DNA of 64,000 nt from a virus, in IMG/VR virus record IMGVR_UViG_3300032782_000001, positions 308,404 through 372,403 of that record. The stretch is one strand, 5' to 3'. The notes under the pieces were generated by a model. The model made no database searches. It worked only from the letters and a program-made list of their open reading frames with translations, and had not been told where the DNA came from. Made by a program: the position numbers and the translations under genes. Shown one piece after another: positions 49,629-59,527 of the stretch. The first letter of the stretch is position 1, and each line of letters starts with the position of its first letter.

Positions 49629-51431
49629 CTAGGACTCTTCCTTACCAAATCGATCGCCCTCCTTCTTGACGGATTTCAGACCGAGATTTTTGGTAATCTT
49701 CTCTTTCACGTCCGTCTCACCGAGCAAATCTTCACCGGCCTTAGTGAGGAGAGCCCGGAGGAGCTCATTCATATTGGCATCTTTCTGAGTCCAAAGATCC
49801 TTTGCCAATTGCGAATGTGCGTCTTCCACATCAATATTCAGGAGTTCGTAAATATACGCAATGGGAAGAGAACCCTTCTGATACAAGTTATACATGAAAT
49901 CTTGGAGTTCTGTGTTATCACGCAGAGCCAAACGCGTAAACTGAAGCTTCGGGTATAAGAGGACTCGATTCCCGTATTCGTCTTCTTCCCAAAAACCTTT
50001 CTTCTCTGCTACAGGCGCAAATAGCTCTTGCTCGACGAATTCTGCGATTTGCTCACGATAGAGCAAATACATAGTATTCATAACATCGAGATGGATTCGT
50101 TCGCCTGAATACGTACTTTCACCTGTCAACATTGGCTCCGTGATCCGGAGACCGATGAACAGAAGTTTGTTAGTAATGTCATATTCGGTACTAAGATCCA
50201 GGAGACGATCTCTAGAACCAATTTCATCCCAATGAACTTCAAAGTTAGCGACAACAGTGAAATCCGGATCGATGAGGGCTTGATCGATCTGATCACGAAG
50301 ATCTTGAACGTCAGGTTCCGACATCTTCTCGGCCCAAACAATGCGCTTCGGCGTCATAGCACGCGAAGCAATTTGAGTTTGAGCTTGGCGAAGCTTGTCT
50401 TGATAGAGGAGTGTTCTCAAACAGCGTTCAAGAATTGAAATTCCGCGGTCATCATAAGGACTCTTCTTGTGCGACAGATGATGACAGAAAGAAGAACATA
50501 GATAGTCATCGTAAGGGCTAGTGTTGAGCGGAATAGGCTGGCCACTGAGAAGATTTTCCCGGATTTGTTCCGGGATATCTTCAGCAATTCGGGTGGACTC
50601 TTCATCATGTTGTTCTTGAGATTTGAGAACAACTAGACGGTCCTTCTCACTAGGAATCAGCTCCATCTTCACGCGATTAGTGTATTGGAATACTTCCAAT
50701 TTCACCTGTTCTGGCGGAAGAATTTGGAGTCGTTGCCACCCTTTGTAATTCTTCTCAACGAACCCATGAATGGCCTGGGCCCGTTCACTCTCAGGCTTAA
50801 GCTTCTTACGACGTTCTATCTTCTTGACAGCACGCCCTTCATAATCAACATCCCCGACTTCTTCTTCTTCAACATCAAGAGTTATGGACTCGGGAATTTC
50901 CGGTCCAATATCGTGATCTTCACAGAAGATGAAAACATTTCCGTGAAGCCAATACTCATGAGTAGCATCGTAAAGTGTCTGGAAAAGACGGACACGTCTG
51001 CACATGACTTCATAAAAATGAAGAATTTGTTTGCACCTGTCCATGTCTTTCCCTTTGGGAAGACTTAGACGAATCTTGGACATAGGAACGTCGGTATGGA
51101 AGTCTATGGCCGCTCCGACAATAGGATGCGTCGTGTACCAGAATCGGAAAAGTTCCCGTTTCTCACGTTCTGACTGCGGTAACTCGAGGAAATCTGTGGA
51201 TAGCTGAGGACTATAGAATGCCGAATCGGCATTCATGATGGAACCGCCTCCAGCGTTCCCGAAATTCCCTCCAAAAGCAGCTACTCGAATAGACTGAGAG
51301 GACTCCCGGCGCGCCTGGCGTTCTAACTTCGTCAGTCGATTTTTCGGGGTGGGAATATTATCCGCGCGAACCACAGGCATGGCTCCGCCCGAGTTCGACG
51401 GCGGCTTAACCCCTGTCCTTTTGTTCGACAT
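49629..51431 (-). CDS. Portal protein
   Basis: The protein has 600 residues. Typical portal features are present: FRFWYTTHPIVGAAIDFHTDVP at the start of the core, a clip/stem region (ATHEYWLHGNVFIFCEDHD), GISILERCLRTLLYQDKLRQAQTQIASRAMTPKRIVWAEK (the long helix and following strand common in portals), and LTGESTYSGERIHLDVMNTMYLLYREQIAEFVEQEL. The N-terminal 60 residues are basic and disordered with SIRVAAFGG. It lies after the terminase gene in the transcription direction, the normal order. It forms the dodecameric DNA gate of the head. Confidence 0.8.
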   Translation of the reverse strand: MSNKRTGVKPPSNSGGAMPVVRADNIPTPKNRLTKLERQARRESSQSIRVAAFGGNFGNAGGGSIMNADSAFYSPQLSTDFLELPQSEREKRELFRFWYTTHPIVGAAIDFHTDVPMSKIRLSLPKGKDMDRCKQILHFYEVMCRRVRLFQTLYDATHEYWLHGNVFIFCEDHDIGPEIPESITLDVEEEEVGDVDYEGRAVKKIERRKKLKPESERAQAIHGFVEKNYKGWQRLQILPPEQVKLEVFQYTNRVKMELIPSEKDRLVVLKSQEQHDEESTRIAEDIPEQIRENLLSGQPIPLNTSPYDDYLCSSFCHHLSHKKSPYDDRGISILERCLRTLLYQDKLRQAQTQIASRAMTPKRIVWAEKMSEPDVQDLRDQIDQALIDPDFTVVANFEVHWDEIGSRDRLLDLSTEYDITNKLLFIGLRITEPMLTGESTYSGERIHLDVMNTMYLLYREQIAEFVEQELFAPVAEKKGFWEEDEYGNRVLLYPKLQFTRLALRDNTELQDFMYNLYQKGSLPIAYIYELLNIDVEDAHSQLAKDLWTQKDANMNELLRALLTKAGEDLLGETDVKEKITKNLGLKSVKKEGDRFGKEES

Positions 51432-51459
51432 CAGACCCCTTCAAGACTCCACGAAAACA

Positions 51460-51903
51460 TTATCGACGTCCAGGCGGAGGTAAACCAATTTCTTGATCTA
51501 TCTCCCTCCGAACAATTCCGGCGACTGTCCGGAGAGTCTGTGATAAAGCCCCCATTCTGCGAAATGCAGTTCCGACGTCTTGAAGAGCCCGGTGTATTAG
51601 CAAACGGCGCGAAAGACGCAAATCTCGAGATGCCCAGAAGGAATGAAGTTTCCGGTCCAACGAAACGAATGAAGCCAAGGCCTTATTAAGGTCCTCAGCA
51701 GCGGAATCAATTTTATGGAAACAGGATTCCAGCATGTCAAAGGATTTCCCGAGCTCTATTCGGGCTTCCTCATATTCAGATTCTCTCAGTGTACCCAAAC
51801 CGTCGCCACGCAACATGCGTAAACGAGCTTTTTCCTCTGTGGCAGATTTTTCTGCACGAGAATCTTTCTCTTCCGCAGGTGGATTCTCTGCTGATTCCGC
51901 CAT
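51460..51903 (-). CDS. Helical hypothetical protein in the head block
   Basis: The ATG at 51903 gives 147 residues (a TTG lies four codons upstream). It has an acidic, disordered N-terminus (PPAEEKDSRAEKSATEEKARL) and long amphipathic helices (ESCFHKIDSAAEDLNKALASFVSLDRKLHSFW). The family is not recognised. It sits between terminase and portal genes. Confidence 0.55.
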   Translation of the reverse strand: MAESAENPPAEEKDSRAEKSATEEKARLRMLRGDGLGTLRESEYEEARIELGKSFDMLESCFHKIDSAAEDLNKALASFVSLDRKLHSFWASRDLRLSRRLLIHRALQDVGTAFRRMGALSQTLRTVAGIVRREIDQEIGLPPPGRR

Positions 51904-51917
51904 TACCACAGTCAACC

Positions 51918-52187
51918 CTACTGGTTCGCACCAGTCCCAGCAATAACAGCGGCAACTTTCATTAAGTCCCTGACCTTCATGAAGTTGTCAATGGAGTCTT
52001 CCAGATATTTTACGCAACCCATGTCGCCACCCATGAGACGCTCCCATGAACCTCCACGACGTTGGAAACCCGTCAAAATTTGAAGAAATTCTTTATCATC
52101 CAACTTGGCGTCTGGTCCCCAGGTGTGATCGACGATTTGTCGAACAATCCGGTACGCAGCAGTATCCTTCACTCCGACGTCCATCAT
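51918..52187 (-). CDS. Small hypothetical protein between terminase and portal
   Basis: The protein has 89 residues: KDTAAYRIVRQIVDHTWGPDAKLDDKEFLQILTGFQRRGGSWERLMGGDMG then FMKVRDLMKVAAVIAGTG. The helical pattern and the KVAAVIAG end are of unknown meaning. The family is not recognised. Confidence 0.55.
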   Translation of the reverse strand: MMDVGVKDTAAYRIVRQIVDHTWGPDAKLDDKEFLQILTGFQRRGGSWERLMGGDMGCVKYLEDSIDNFMKVRDLMKVAAVIAGTGANQ

Positions 52188-52244
52188 GACGGATTGAAGA
52201 TAACAATTCTAGCTCTCGAAGAGAAACTGCGAATAATTCGATAT

Positions 52245-54203
52245 TTATCGACGACGCATAATCGATGGCACGGTCCGATTCTTGTCCAGCCCCCCATGCA
52301 AACGGGCTCGAGTCCGGTAAAAGTGCCGATAACCGTAATTTTGGGTTACCGGAGGAGCCGAAGTATGAATGACACTGGATTCAAGGACACCAGGATGTTC
52401 TCTAACATATTCTGAGGCCAGATAGATACTCCGAACAACAGCATCAGACATGTCATCGTGTTTGCCAGCGACTTTAGGAGCTTCCACGACAGTAATATTT
52501 TTGCCACCTGAAGTGGCCTGGAGTTCTAACATTTCAGAAATTAGTGGAGAATGCAGCTTAGTAGCTGTATCCGAAGTAATGGAGTCCGGTACCGGATGAT
52601 CATATAACGCAAATTTATTACTAAACATCAGCATCTTCGCGGTCTGGTAAACCTGTGAAGATTCTGAAGCAGAAAAATTACGCATTTCAAATTGAGTAAG
52701 GCCACGCTTATGGAGCTCTTGCTCGAAAACATGGCCAGCCCATTGATCAAAGATGCCGCCAATGATAAAGAATCGACTAGAAAGAACTTTGAACCATTCA
52801 GCGAGTTCCGAGAGATCCAACCTCGGAACGTCTTGAAGTTTCATAGCATACTCCGTCATCGGAGCTTCTAATTGTGGATTGGAATCTTTCCACTTCTTCT
52901 TTGCATACCAAACTTCATGATAGGCAAGTTCTATTTTCCCACCACGAATATGGGTTAATGCGATAGCAGTGCCGTCGTTCACGAGAGCAAAGTCAACACC
53001 GGCCCAAAAAGGTTCCCGAGGGTTTCCGCGAGTTAGAGGTCGGAGATCCGGAATTACGCAGTCAAGCAAATCGCGATGATCTTCAATCCAGCCACGAACA
53101 CGATCCGAGAATTCGGCACCATGTTCAGTTGCAAAAGATTTTGGGTCCTTATGGAATTCTACCTCATAATAAGACCGGTCCAAAGTGGGATTGACTTCCC
53201 ACGTCGGAGCCTGAATCATGAGCATATTTGCTGATTCTGTGCCTTTCGTGAGTGATAATTGATAGAGACGATAGAAAAAGCCTTCTCGAGCGTCCGGAGA
53301 TGAAATAGATATGACGCGACCATCAGAAGGACCTAAGGGCCTCCTACGATTCTTCGGATCTTTGGGAGAAAATTGAGAAATAGATGGAACAATAGCTTTG
53401 TAGACGCGCTCCGCAGAAGACTTCCCATCGTCCACAAAGAATGCAAGCTCGTCCAGGATCACTGCCATAATTCCGCGGCCACGGAGACCCTTGGCGATGG
53501 AACTCTTGAAAGTAGCGACGATTGAAGCTTTTTTATTTTTCTTTTTGTCTTGATCCGTTTGAAATTTTAGGAACGTCTGCGTCTTCCCAGAAATAGCAGA
53601 CTTGAAATAGTCGACTTCATCAACGTATCCACTCATGTCGCCGTAAACGATGGAGGCCTGTTCCTTATCGTTGGCAACGCAGAGAATACGAATTTCACTA
53701 CCAGAGGGAATGCCGTAATGGGCCTGGGGATGGCCTCTGGCTAAGAGCTTGTAAATCTCATACGCAGCAATGAGTGCAGAAATCGTACTCTTACCAGCAC
53801 GACGTCCTAGAACTAGGACTAATTCCTTCCGAGATTTGGTTAGATCTTGCTCACGAATGTTACAACGGCCTTGATCGAACAAATAACGGAGGTATTGGAC
53901 TTCCGTCAATGTATGCAGGATTCTTTCTCCGAATCTATCTGTGACCCGAATTTGATCTTTTTCGTTTTCAGGAAGCTCATCGGAAAGGGGGATACTATAG
54001 TATAGCTTCAGAATGAATTTTTGAACGGGAAAGAGACCTTCCGGAAGAAGTTTAAACCTCTCAATGAAATCAATAATGTTTAGAAATTCTGTATCGCCTT
54101 CAGCTTTACCATCAATATTGACTCGAGTAGAACGCTTCTTATCAAGGAACGCATCGATCGTCCCAGTCAAGCTACTCTTTTGAGTCTTCTCAGTGCTAGG
54201 CAT
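52245..54203 (-). CDS. terL: Terminase large subunit
   Basis: The protein has 652 residues. The ATPase domain has Walker A VLGRRAGKST (133-140) and Walker B MAVILDELAFF, and the coupling motif ISISSPD. The nuclease domain has GVDFALVNDGTAIALTH (first Asp), GGIFDQWAG (second) and KHDDMSDAVVRSIYL (third acidic cluster). It pumps DNA into the prohead and cuts it. The N-terminal 90 residues are an extra lead region. It overlaps nothing but starts 1 base before the stop of its probable partner at 54205. Confidence 0.93.
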   Translation of the reverse strand: MPSTEKTQKSSLTGTIDAFLDKKRSTRVNIDGKAEGDTEFLNIIDFIERFKLLPEGLFPVQKFILKLYYSIPLSDELPENEKDQIRVTDRFGERILHTLTEVQYLRYLFDQGRCNIREQDLTKSRKELVLVLGRRAGKSTISALIAAYEIYKLLARGHPQAHYGIPSGSEIRILCVANDKEQASIVYGDMSGYVDEVDYFKSAISGKTQTFLKFQTDQDKKKNKKASIVATFKSSIAKGLRGRGIMAVILDELAFFVDDGKSSAERVYKAIVPSISQFSPKDPKNRRRPLGPSDGRVISISSPDAREGFFYRLYQLSLTKGTESANMLMIQAPTWEVNPTLDRSYYEVEFHKDPKSFATEHGAEFSDRVRGWIEDHRDLLDCVIPDLRPLTRGNPREPFWAGVDFALVNDGTAIALTHIRGGKIELAYHEVWYAKKKWKDSNPQLEAPMTEYAMKLQDVPRLDLSELAEWFKVLSSRFFIIGGIFDQWAGHVFEQELHKRGLTQFEMRNFSASESSQVYQTAKMLMFSNKFALYDHPVPDSITSDTATKLHSPLISEMLELQATSGGKNITVVEAPKVAGKHDDMSDAVVRSIYLASEYVREHPGVLESSVIHTSAPPVTQNYGYRHFYRTRARLHGGLDKNRTVPSIMRRR

Positions 54204-54204
54204 G

Positions 54205-54786
54205 CTAGTCTACCGAGTCTACTAATTTTTCCCAGTCCAACATATCAGCTTTCATCTGCTGGAATACTAGGTCAATAACTTCAGGAGTAACACCAGATTT
54301 TTCCATGGATTCATGGAAAAATTCCATCATCAAGTTGAAAATCTTTTGGAAACGAGGAGATTTAAGATCAAGTCGTTCTGCAATGGCAGCTTCTTTACGT
54401 TTAATGAGTAGTTCAGCAATACTCCGAAGAGAATTGACTCGAGCAACATTGTAGTTCGCCGCGGGCTTTCCAGATTTCGAAATCTGACGCCTTTCCCATT
54501 TCAGATGGGCAGTCTCCTCGGCCATATCAAGGAGAACGGCGTCTATCAACTCTGAAGTAGAACTGCCATTTTCGAGAGCGAGTATGAGAGCTTGCTTCCG
54601 AACGAAAGCTTCCCGTTCTTTAAACTCTTCTGCAACCAAAGAAGAGTCGATCGGTTCCGGAGTTGGAACCTGACCAGATTGGGTTACAACGTATGGAGCA
54701 CCGACATCGTCGGGCGACATCTTTTTGCCGCCCGGGAAGACTAATACCTTGCCGTTCGGAGTGTCATCGCCTTTGTTGTCGTCCAT
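54205..54786 (-). CDS. Possible terminase small subunit or packaging partner
   Basis: The protein has 193 residues, acidic and helical, with REAFVRKQALILALENGSSTSELIDAVLLDMAEETAHLKWERRQIS, then RVNSLRSIAELLIKRKEAAIAERLDL and a C-terminal MEFFHESMEKSGVTPEVIDLVFQQMKADMLDW. Size, helical content and position directly before terL fit a small terminase, but I see no clear HTH. The function is inferred from context. Confidence 0.5.
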   Translation of the reverse strand: MDDNKGDDTPNGKVLVFPGGKKMSPDDVGAPYVVTQSGQVPTPEPIDSSLVAEEFKEREAFVRKQALILALENGSSTSELIDAVLLDMAEETAHLKWERRQISKSGKPAANYNVARVNSLRSIAELLIKRKEAAIAERLDLKSPRFQKIFNLMMEFFHESMEKSGVTPEVIDLVFQQMKADMLDWEKLVDSVD

Positions 54787-54810
54787 GATCCCTAAACAAC
54801 GCTACCCGTT

Positions 54811-56775
54811 TCAGTCAGTGATGTCGGGCGTGGGAATGGAGACTTCAACGGGACGTGATTTGGACCCCTTGAGGTCAACTTCGAGCTCAGAAGAAGCGAG
54901 TTGATACTTTTCCACAGGGTCTTCCACTTGTGGAACAGGATCGTGAAGAACCCTAAGAGCCTTCCGCTGGTCAGCAGCCGTTCGGACCTCCGTCGGGACC
55001 TGACGGATAAGCGATTTGGCATACTTAGAACACCATCCCGGTGCCGTTTGAAGAACGCATCCGGTGCACCCAGAAGCGGCTAGAACATACGGAGCACCCC
55101 GTTTCCGGAACTGTTGGGCTCCTACAACGCAGCCTTTACCGTAATCTAAATATGCAGTGGGATCGATGAAATATTCACCTTGAATCCCATCATCAGCTGC
55201 CAGTCTCCGCCCTACCTCCGGAACTTGACACAAATCAGAACGAGTATAACGGCTAAGAACAGCAGCTTGGAGCTTCTTACCCGATAGACCAGTATTCATC
55301 ATATGGGAAATGGAGCGTCGAACTTCTTCAGCATCCATCTCCCTGGTTTCGAGTTCCGCGATCGGGTCTCCGTAATGAGCAGTTACGAGAACCGGCCCAG
55401 AGAAATCGTTGACTTCTTCCGGAACATCTGGCTGGAACAAATTTGCCTGAGCAACTAATGTAGACCAATTGGCTTCAGTTCCATGAACGCGAGAAATAGC
55501 CGTATGAACTTGATCAGTAGAAATCCTACCATGAGTAGCCGCCCTATCTAGGGCAGCTTTGAACATATCAAAGGAGGGTTCGGGACGGGACGACACAATA
55601 GGAGCCTGTTGACAGAGTTCTGCACATGCTCCATCGGAAGTTCCTTTGCACATAGTGCAAAATGATGTCCGACGAAGGAAAAAATCTGGAGTCAGATTAC
55701 GAGACCGAACAAGATCGAGAGTGGGGCGGCAACCACCCATCGCATCCATATCGAGATAAGTATGTCCGATAATGCCATATTCTCGGGCGAGTTTCCGAAC
55801 TTCCGAGTTGGACGAAGCTGAAAGAGTAGGAAGATCTGCCGCCCCAAGCATGAGTTGGCGAGCAGCTTTGAGATAGAGAGGCCCGGGCATCTCTTCCGCA
55901 TCGGATTTTGCCATCCGGCGTTCCCAGAATGAACGAATGTCCGCTTCCGTCACCGGAACAGGAAGGGGACGAGGATGGTGCTGGATAGTTTGAACAGCCT
56001 CCCCGCGATGAGAAATGGGAGTCCTGAGAAATGCAGTCTGAATGGCCGTTTTTCGGTCACCATCCGTCATGGATGCAGAAATGCGGACATCTCCCAGTCT
56101 CTTCTCATCAGCAAGCTGGACAGCATAATGAGCAAAAGTCCGAGAATCATACGGGACTTCGTCTACAATGCGCTTCTTGAAAGCACCGCAGACGCCGCCT
56201 TGATTGTGCACACAATTCGTGCATTCGTCCTTCGCAAGAACGAACAAAGCTCGTTTGGCTTTGGAAGCTACGAATTTCTTATCGGCCCCCTCTTGGGCAC
56301 ACTTCGGGAAGTGACTTGCGTCAATGTAAACATTGCCAAGCAGCCCACGGGCTTCCAAAACAGGTTGGACTTCGGCAGAAGCCGCTCGAAGGTCCTCAGG
56401 GCCAAATTCTTTTTGAAGTCTATCTGCTACATCTTTGGAACTAAGGCCGGCCATCATGTAATGAGCAACACGATTGCGGACGATGTGAGAAGCTGCACGT
56501 AGTGTTGTCCCCGGTTTATCCAGGGGGTTCTCATTAACAATCGTATGAGGACGAAGAGGAATCAAATGGGGAATCCGTTCGTCCCCTTCCTGCATTAGAG
56601 CAGTTTGAAGCTCCGGGATGGTATCGAGATTCTGCTTGGGCAGCGTCTCTGATGCCCGATACATTTCCTCATCTACAGCCAACCAAGATAGGTCGGACAC
56701 ACCTTGGTTATGCATCAGCTCAGTTAGGTCTCCGAGCCCGTCATAACTAAGATCCGGAAGTTTCTTGTCAGCCAT
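54811..56775 (-). CDS. Large protein with three Cys-rich repeats
   Basis: The ATG at 56775 gives 654 residues. Three related modules are spread along the chain: YIDASHFPKCAQEG...DECTNCVHNQGGVCGAFKK; YLDMDAMGGCRPTLD...SFCTMCKGTSDGACAEL; and YFIDPTAYLDYGKGC...SGCTGCVLQTAPGWCSKY. Each has an early Cys, a C-x2-C and a later Cys, a four-Cys set able to bind zinc or an iron-sulphur cluster. Each is followed by a helical segment with a K/R..V-rich end. It is upstream of terminase and of unrecognised family, perhaps a virion or ejected protein. It overlaps the preceding gene by 8 bases. Confidence 0.6.
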   Translation of the reverse strand: MADKKLPDLSYDGLGDLTELMHNQGVSDLSWLAVDEEMYRASETLPKQNLDTIPELQTALMQEGDERIPHLIPLRPHTIVNENPLDKPGTTLRAASHIVRNRVAHYMMAGLSSKDVADRLQKEFGPEDLRAASAEVQPVLEARGLLGNVYIDASHFPKCAQEGADKKFVASKAKRALFVLAKDECTNCVHNQGGVCGAFKKRIVDEVPYDSRTFAHYAVQLADEKRLGDVRISASMTDGDRKTAIQTAFLRTPISHRGEAVQTIQHHPRPLPVPVTEADIRSFWERRMAKSDAEEMPGPLYLKAARQLMLGAADLPTLSASSNSEVRKLAREYGIIGHTYLDMDAMGGCRPTLDLVRSRNLTPDFFLRRTSFCTMCKGTSDGACAELCQQAPIVSSRPEPSFDMFKAALDRAATHGRISTDQVHTAISRVHGTEANWSTLVAQANLFQPDVPEEVNDFSGPVLVTAHYGDPIAELETREMDAEEVRRSISHMMNTGLSGKKLQAAVLSRYTRSDLCQVPEVGRRLAADDGIQGEYFIDPTAYLDYGKGCVVGAQQFRKRGAPYVLAASGCTGCVLQTAPGWCSKYAKSLIRQVPTEVRTAADQRKALRVLHDPVPQVEDPVEKYQLASSELEVDLKGSKSRPVEVSIPTPDITD

Positions 56776-57955
56776 TTCGATCCTCGGACTTCTCCAGATC
56801 TGCCACCACATGTGCGAGGTCTGCCGCACTGCGCCTGAAAACTGACGCTACCTCAGGAATGAGGATGTTATCAACTTCCAGTTGGATCAACTTATCCCGA
56901 AGCATCGAAGCCGCCGTTTTGAAACTGACAGATGCCTCTTTAGCTACTGGGAATTGATCCAAAACATCGGCTACCACTACCTTGTGTCGGTGTTTGAGGC
57001 ATCGAATGATATCCGATGCCAAAAATTGAGGATGACCCCCATCCTGGAGGAAAGCCATAACATGACGACGGGTAAGACCTTTCTTGCCGTTCTTTTTCAA
57101 GAACTCAGAAGTCAGATCGCCCACAAGGTTGAGGTCCGTAGCCTGCCTATTCATGTCATTCCTCATGCCCGACAACCGAGAGGCCATCAACCTTCCACCA
57201 TCCTGGTTGTCTGACCTATCATAGTCCACATTTTCAGCGAAATCCGTAGCGGGAAATCCTTGAGGACCGGATACGTCTTCGACTTCAAAACCGGACCAAA
57301 AATTTCCGAGAGCACCCAAGAAATCATCCATTGAATTCTCATTCTTGGTAACACCCGGCAGCTCAGTGTCTCCCGTTTTTTCGGTAGCCCAAGCTCCAGA
57401 ATCTTCATCAGGCCAAATATCACTCAAAGCTCGACCGTCAATCTGACCCGTCTGCATCCGGTCATAATAGTCAGATCTAGCTGCAGGATTATCTTCATCA
57501 GTCGGAAGTTTGGAAGTGGCAGTCGGAAGGACGTCGTTCTTGGTGTCGTCCGCAGGCCTGCGACTACGAGGAGGCCTGTCTAAATCTCCCGGTAAATCAC
57601 CAGAGGATTGATGCCAGGTGCAATATTTGTGTTGGAACCAGTCATTATAATCTGCAGCAGTATGACCAGGATGGGCTAGAAACCAGTCTGAACGAGCCCG
57701 ATTAGCCCGCTCACGAAGTTCACCTTCAGTTATATAAGATGCATGCTTCCCTTGAGAATCCGCATCTTGTGGATAACTCAAAAGTCTATCCGGACCGAAC
57801 GGGTCTAAGGGCCCTCCATCGTCAGGCAAAGCCTTCGGAGTGGACTCCTCATCATCTTCTCCGTGTTCACCATTCAGAGACGAATCGTACGTGCCGATCC
57901 CGAAATCCTGGACAGCCTTAGAAGTCGTGTCTGTAGTAGGAAGACCAGTCGGCAC
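56768..57955 (-). CDS. Hypothetical acidic/disordered protein with helical C-terminus
   Basis: This 395-residue protein uses a GTG start. The first 230 residues are polar, Asp/Pro-rich and probably disordered with few conserved-looking islands (FLAHPGHTAADYNDWFQHKYCTWHQSSG; MDDFLGALGNFWSGFEVED). The C-terminal 160 residues are helical (GLTRRHVMAFLQDGGHPQFLASDIIRCLKHRH, FKTAASMLRDKLIQLEVDNILIPEVASVFRR). No family is recognised. Confidence 0.55.
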   Translation of the reverse strand: MPTGLPTTDTTSKAVQDFGIGTYDSSLNGEHGEDDEESTPKALPDDGGPLDPFGPDRLLSYPQDADSQGKHASYITEGELRERANRARSDWFLAHPGHTAADYNDWFQHKYCTWHQSSGDLPGDLDRPPRSRRPADDTKNDVLPTATSKLPTDEDNPAARSDYYDRMQTGQIDGRALSDIWPDEDSGAWATEKTGDTELPGVTKNENSMDDFLGALGNFWSGFEVEDVSGPQGFPATDFAENVDYDRSDNQDGGRLMASRLSGMRNDMNRQATDLNLVGDLTSEFLKKNGKKGLTRRHVMAFLQDGGHPQFLASDIIRCLKHRHKVVVADVLDQFPVAKEASVSFKTAASMLRDKLIQLEVDNILIPEVASVFRRSAADLAHVVADLEKSEDRNG

Positions 57956-57956
57956 G

Positions 57957-59252
57957 TCACCTCAGAGTTGTGTCCCAGAGCCAATCGGTGTCGGGTTCAG
58001 ACTTTTCCGGACCCATTCCTTTAGGGGGATCTGGATCACTGTGAGCTCGCATCCATTCTATATCCTCAGCAGACAGGCCGAGGGCATAATAGTCTAAATT
58101 CTTAGAGTTGGAAGATCCAGGAAGCCAAGAGTAATTAGCAACCTTGGTAATCTTCTGAGCTGAAACTTTCAGGACGGTTTCATCACCATCGGTGGCGTTG
58201 TCATCACCTGTGACACCATCGTTATTCCCGTCTTCATAAATAGGATTGAGATGAGAAAAACCTTCACCGAGGAGATCGTCGGAAGGCCAAATTTCATCAT
58301 CATTAAAATGTCCGGCCTCGTTGCCTGCCGCAGGGCCAATATGATCAACACGGGGTCCGGATAAGGTATCTACCGGTAGCGAAGAATCAGCGCGACGATT
58401 GGAAGCCAGGCGCTTTTCTTGAGATTTGAGAATTTTCCGAACGGCAGAAGCATAATTCCCATGATCCGGAGTAGTTGTATTCATGACCATTTCCGGAATG
58501 GTCTTAGCCTCACCTTGAAGACTGCCGTCACCGGGCAATCCTGAACGTGGGTCTTTGGTCTTATCTTCCTTCGTGAGTTTCTTGAGAGCTTTAGGAAGAG
58601 CGGAGGAAGTATGCTGAGAAGTCGCAGGCTCTTCTGCCTCTTTCTCTTCCTCATCTTCTCCAAAGAAACTACCAGAACTAGCCCCCTCCACCTTAGGATT
58701 CATATCATCGGCTGATGGATTTACAACGGGTTGTTCTGCTCCTTCGAAAGAATTCTCTACGAATCCTTCAGGGTTGGATTTGACTTGTTCAGCATCTTGA
58801 ACAAGTTCCTGAGTGGCCGGCGCCTTGGGCGCACTACCCCAATGATCGGCATTGATTTCGTCATGAAGCGTATCAGTGAAAGAAGACAGCATTTCAACGG
58901 CTTGGCCCAAACCGCCGCGCATTTCCTTCACTGGTTGAATATATCCACGACCACCAAGAAGTCCGTCAGGACTAAATTCCGAAGATGGCATCTTAGAAAA
59001 AAGACGAAGTGCCGCCATAGCATAACTATGGGAACGTTCAGCAGCCCAAAGGATTTTGGCCAAGTTCCGAAGAGTATCTGGAGACCAGTTGAAGCCCTGA
59101 ACACGGATATCACGCCTTACAGGACCGGTATCCTTAACGAATTCGATCTTGCCGGCAGTCCGGACGCGACTCGAAACGATGCTGGAAATAGGCCTCCAAG
59201 CACGCCCCGGTTGCGAAATGATGCGAGCAACTTTGTTCAGGTCTACGGTCAT
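57957..59252 (-). CDS. Hypothetical head-block protein, mostly disordered
   Basis: The protein has 431 residues: N-terminal NKVARIISQPGRAWRPISSIVSSRVRTAGKIEF, a helical TLRNLAKILWAAERSHSYAMAALRLFSKM, a long acidic, Ser/Pro-rich middle and a C-terminus LDYYALGLSAEDIEWMRAHSDPDPPKGMGPEKSEPDTDWLWDTTLR. The family is not recognised. It shares disorder and the short basic-Ala motifs with other head-block proteins. Confidence 0.55.
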   Translation of the reverse strand: MTVDLNKVARIISQPGRAWRPISSIVSSRVRTAGKIEFVKDTGPVRRDIRVQGFNWSPDTLRNLAKILWAAERSHSYAMAALRLFSKMPSSEFSPDGLLGGRGYIQPVKEMRGGLGQAVEMLSSFTDTLHDEINADHWGSAPKAPATQELVQDAEQVKSNPEGFVENSFEGAEQPVVNPSADDMNPKVEGASSGSFFGEDEEEKEAEEPATSQHTSSALPKALKKLTKEDKTKDPRSGLPGDGSLQGEAKTIPEMVMNTTTPDHGNYASAVRKILKSQEKRLASNRRADSSLPVDTLSGPRVDHIGPAAGNEAGHFNDDEIWPSDDLLGEGFSHLNPIYEDGNNDGVTGDDNATDGDETVLKVSAQKITKVANYSWLPGSSNSKNLDYYALGLSAEDIEWMRAHSDPDPPKGMGPEKSEPDTDWLWDTTLR

Positions 59253-59257
59253 GGCTT

Positions 59258-59527
59258 TCAGCCCTTCACCGGTCCATTCGCATCATCAACAAGACGCTCA
59301 ATATAATGACCCTGATCGTCCTTACCGAGTTGCCAAAAATCCTGTTGGCTCAATCTAACAAGTTTGTCTTCAGCAACGATGGAAAAACCATGATTGATGA
59401 GATCGCGAAGATTGGCGACACGAATCTTCCCGGTTGAAGCTACACGCGGCGTGGTCTGCACGGGCGAAAAGAAATCGTCCACGGCACTGGACGAAAACCG
59501 AACATCTTCGATCTCTCGGCTGCGCAT
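59258..59527 (-). CDS. Small hypothetical protein
   Basis: The protein has 89 residues: IEDVRFSSSAVDDFFSPVQTTPRVASTGKIRVANLRDLINHGFSIVAEDKLVRLSQQDFW and an end DDANGPVKG. The PRVASTGKIRVA segment resembles R-V-A-S and RTAGKIEF motifs in neighbouring proteins. The family is not recognised. Confidence 0.5.
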   Translation of the reverse strand: MRSREIEDVRFSSSAVDDFFSPVQTTPRVASTGKIRVANLRDLINHGFSIVAEDKLVRLSQQDFWQLGKDDQGHYIERLVDDANGPVKG

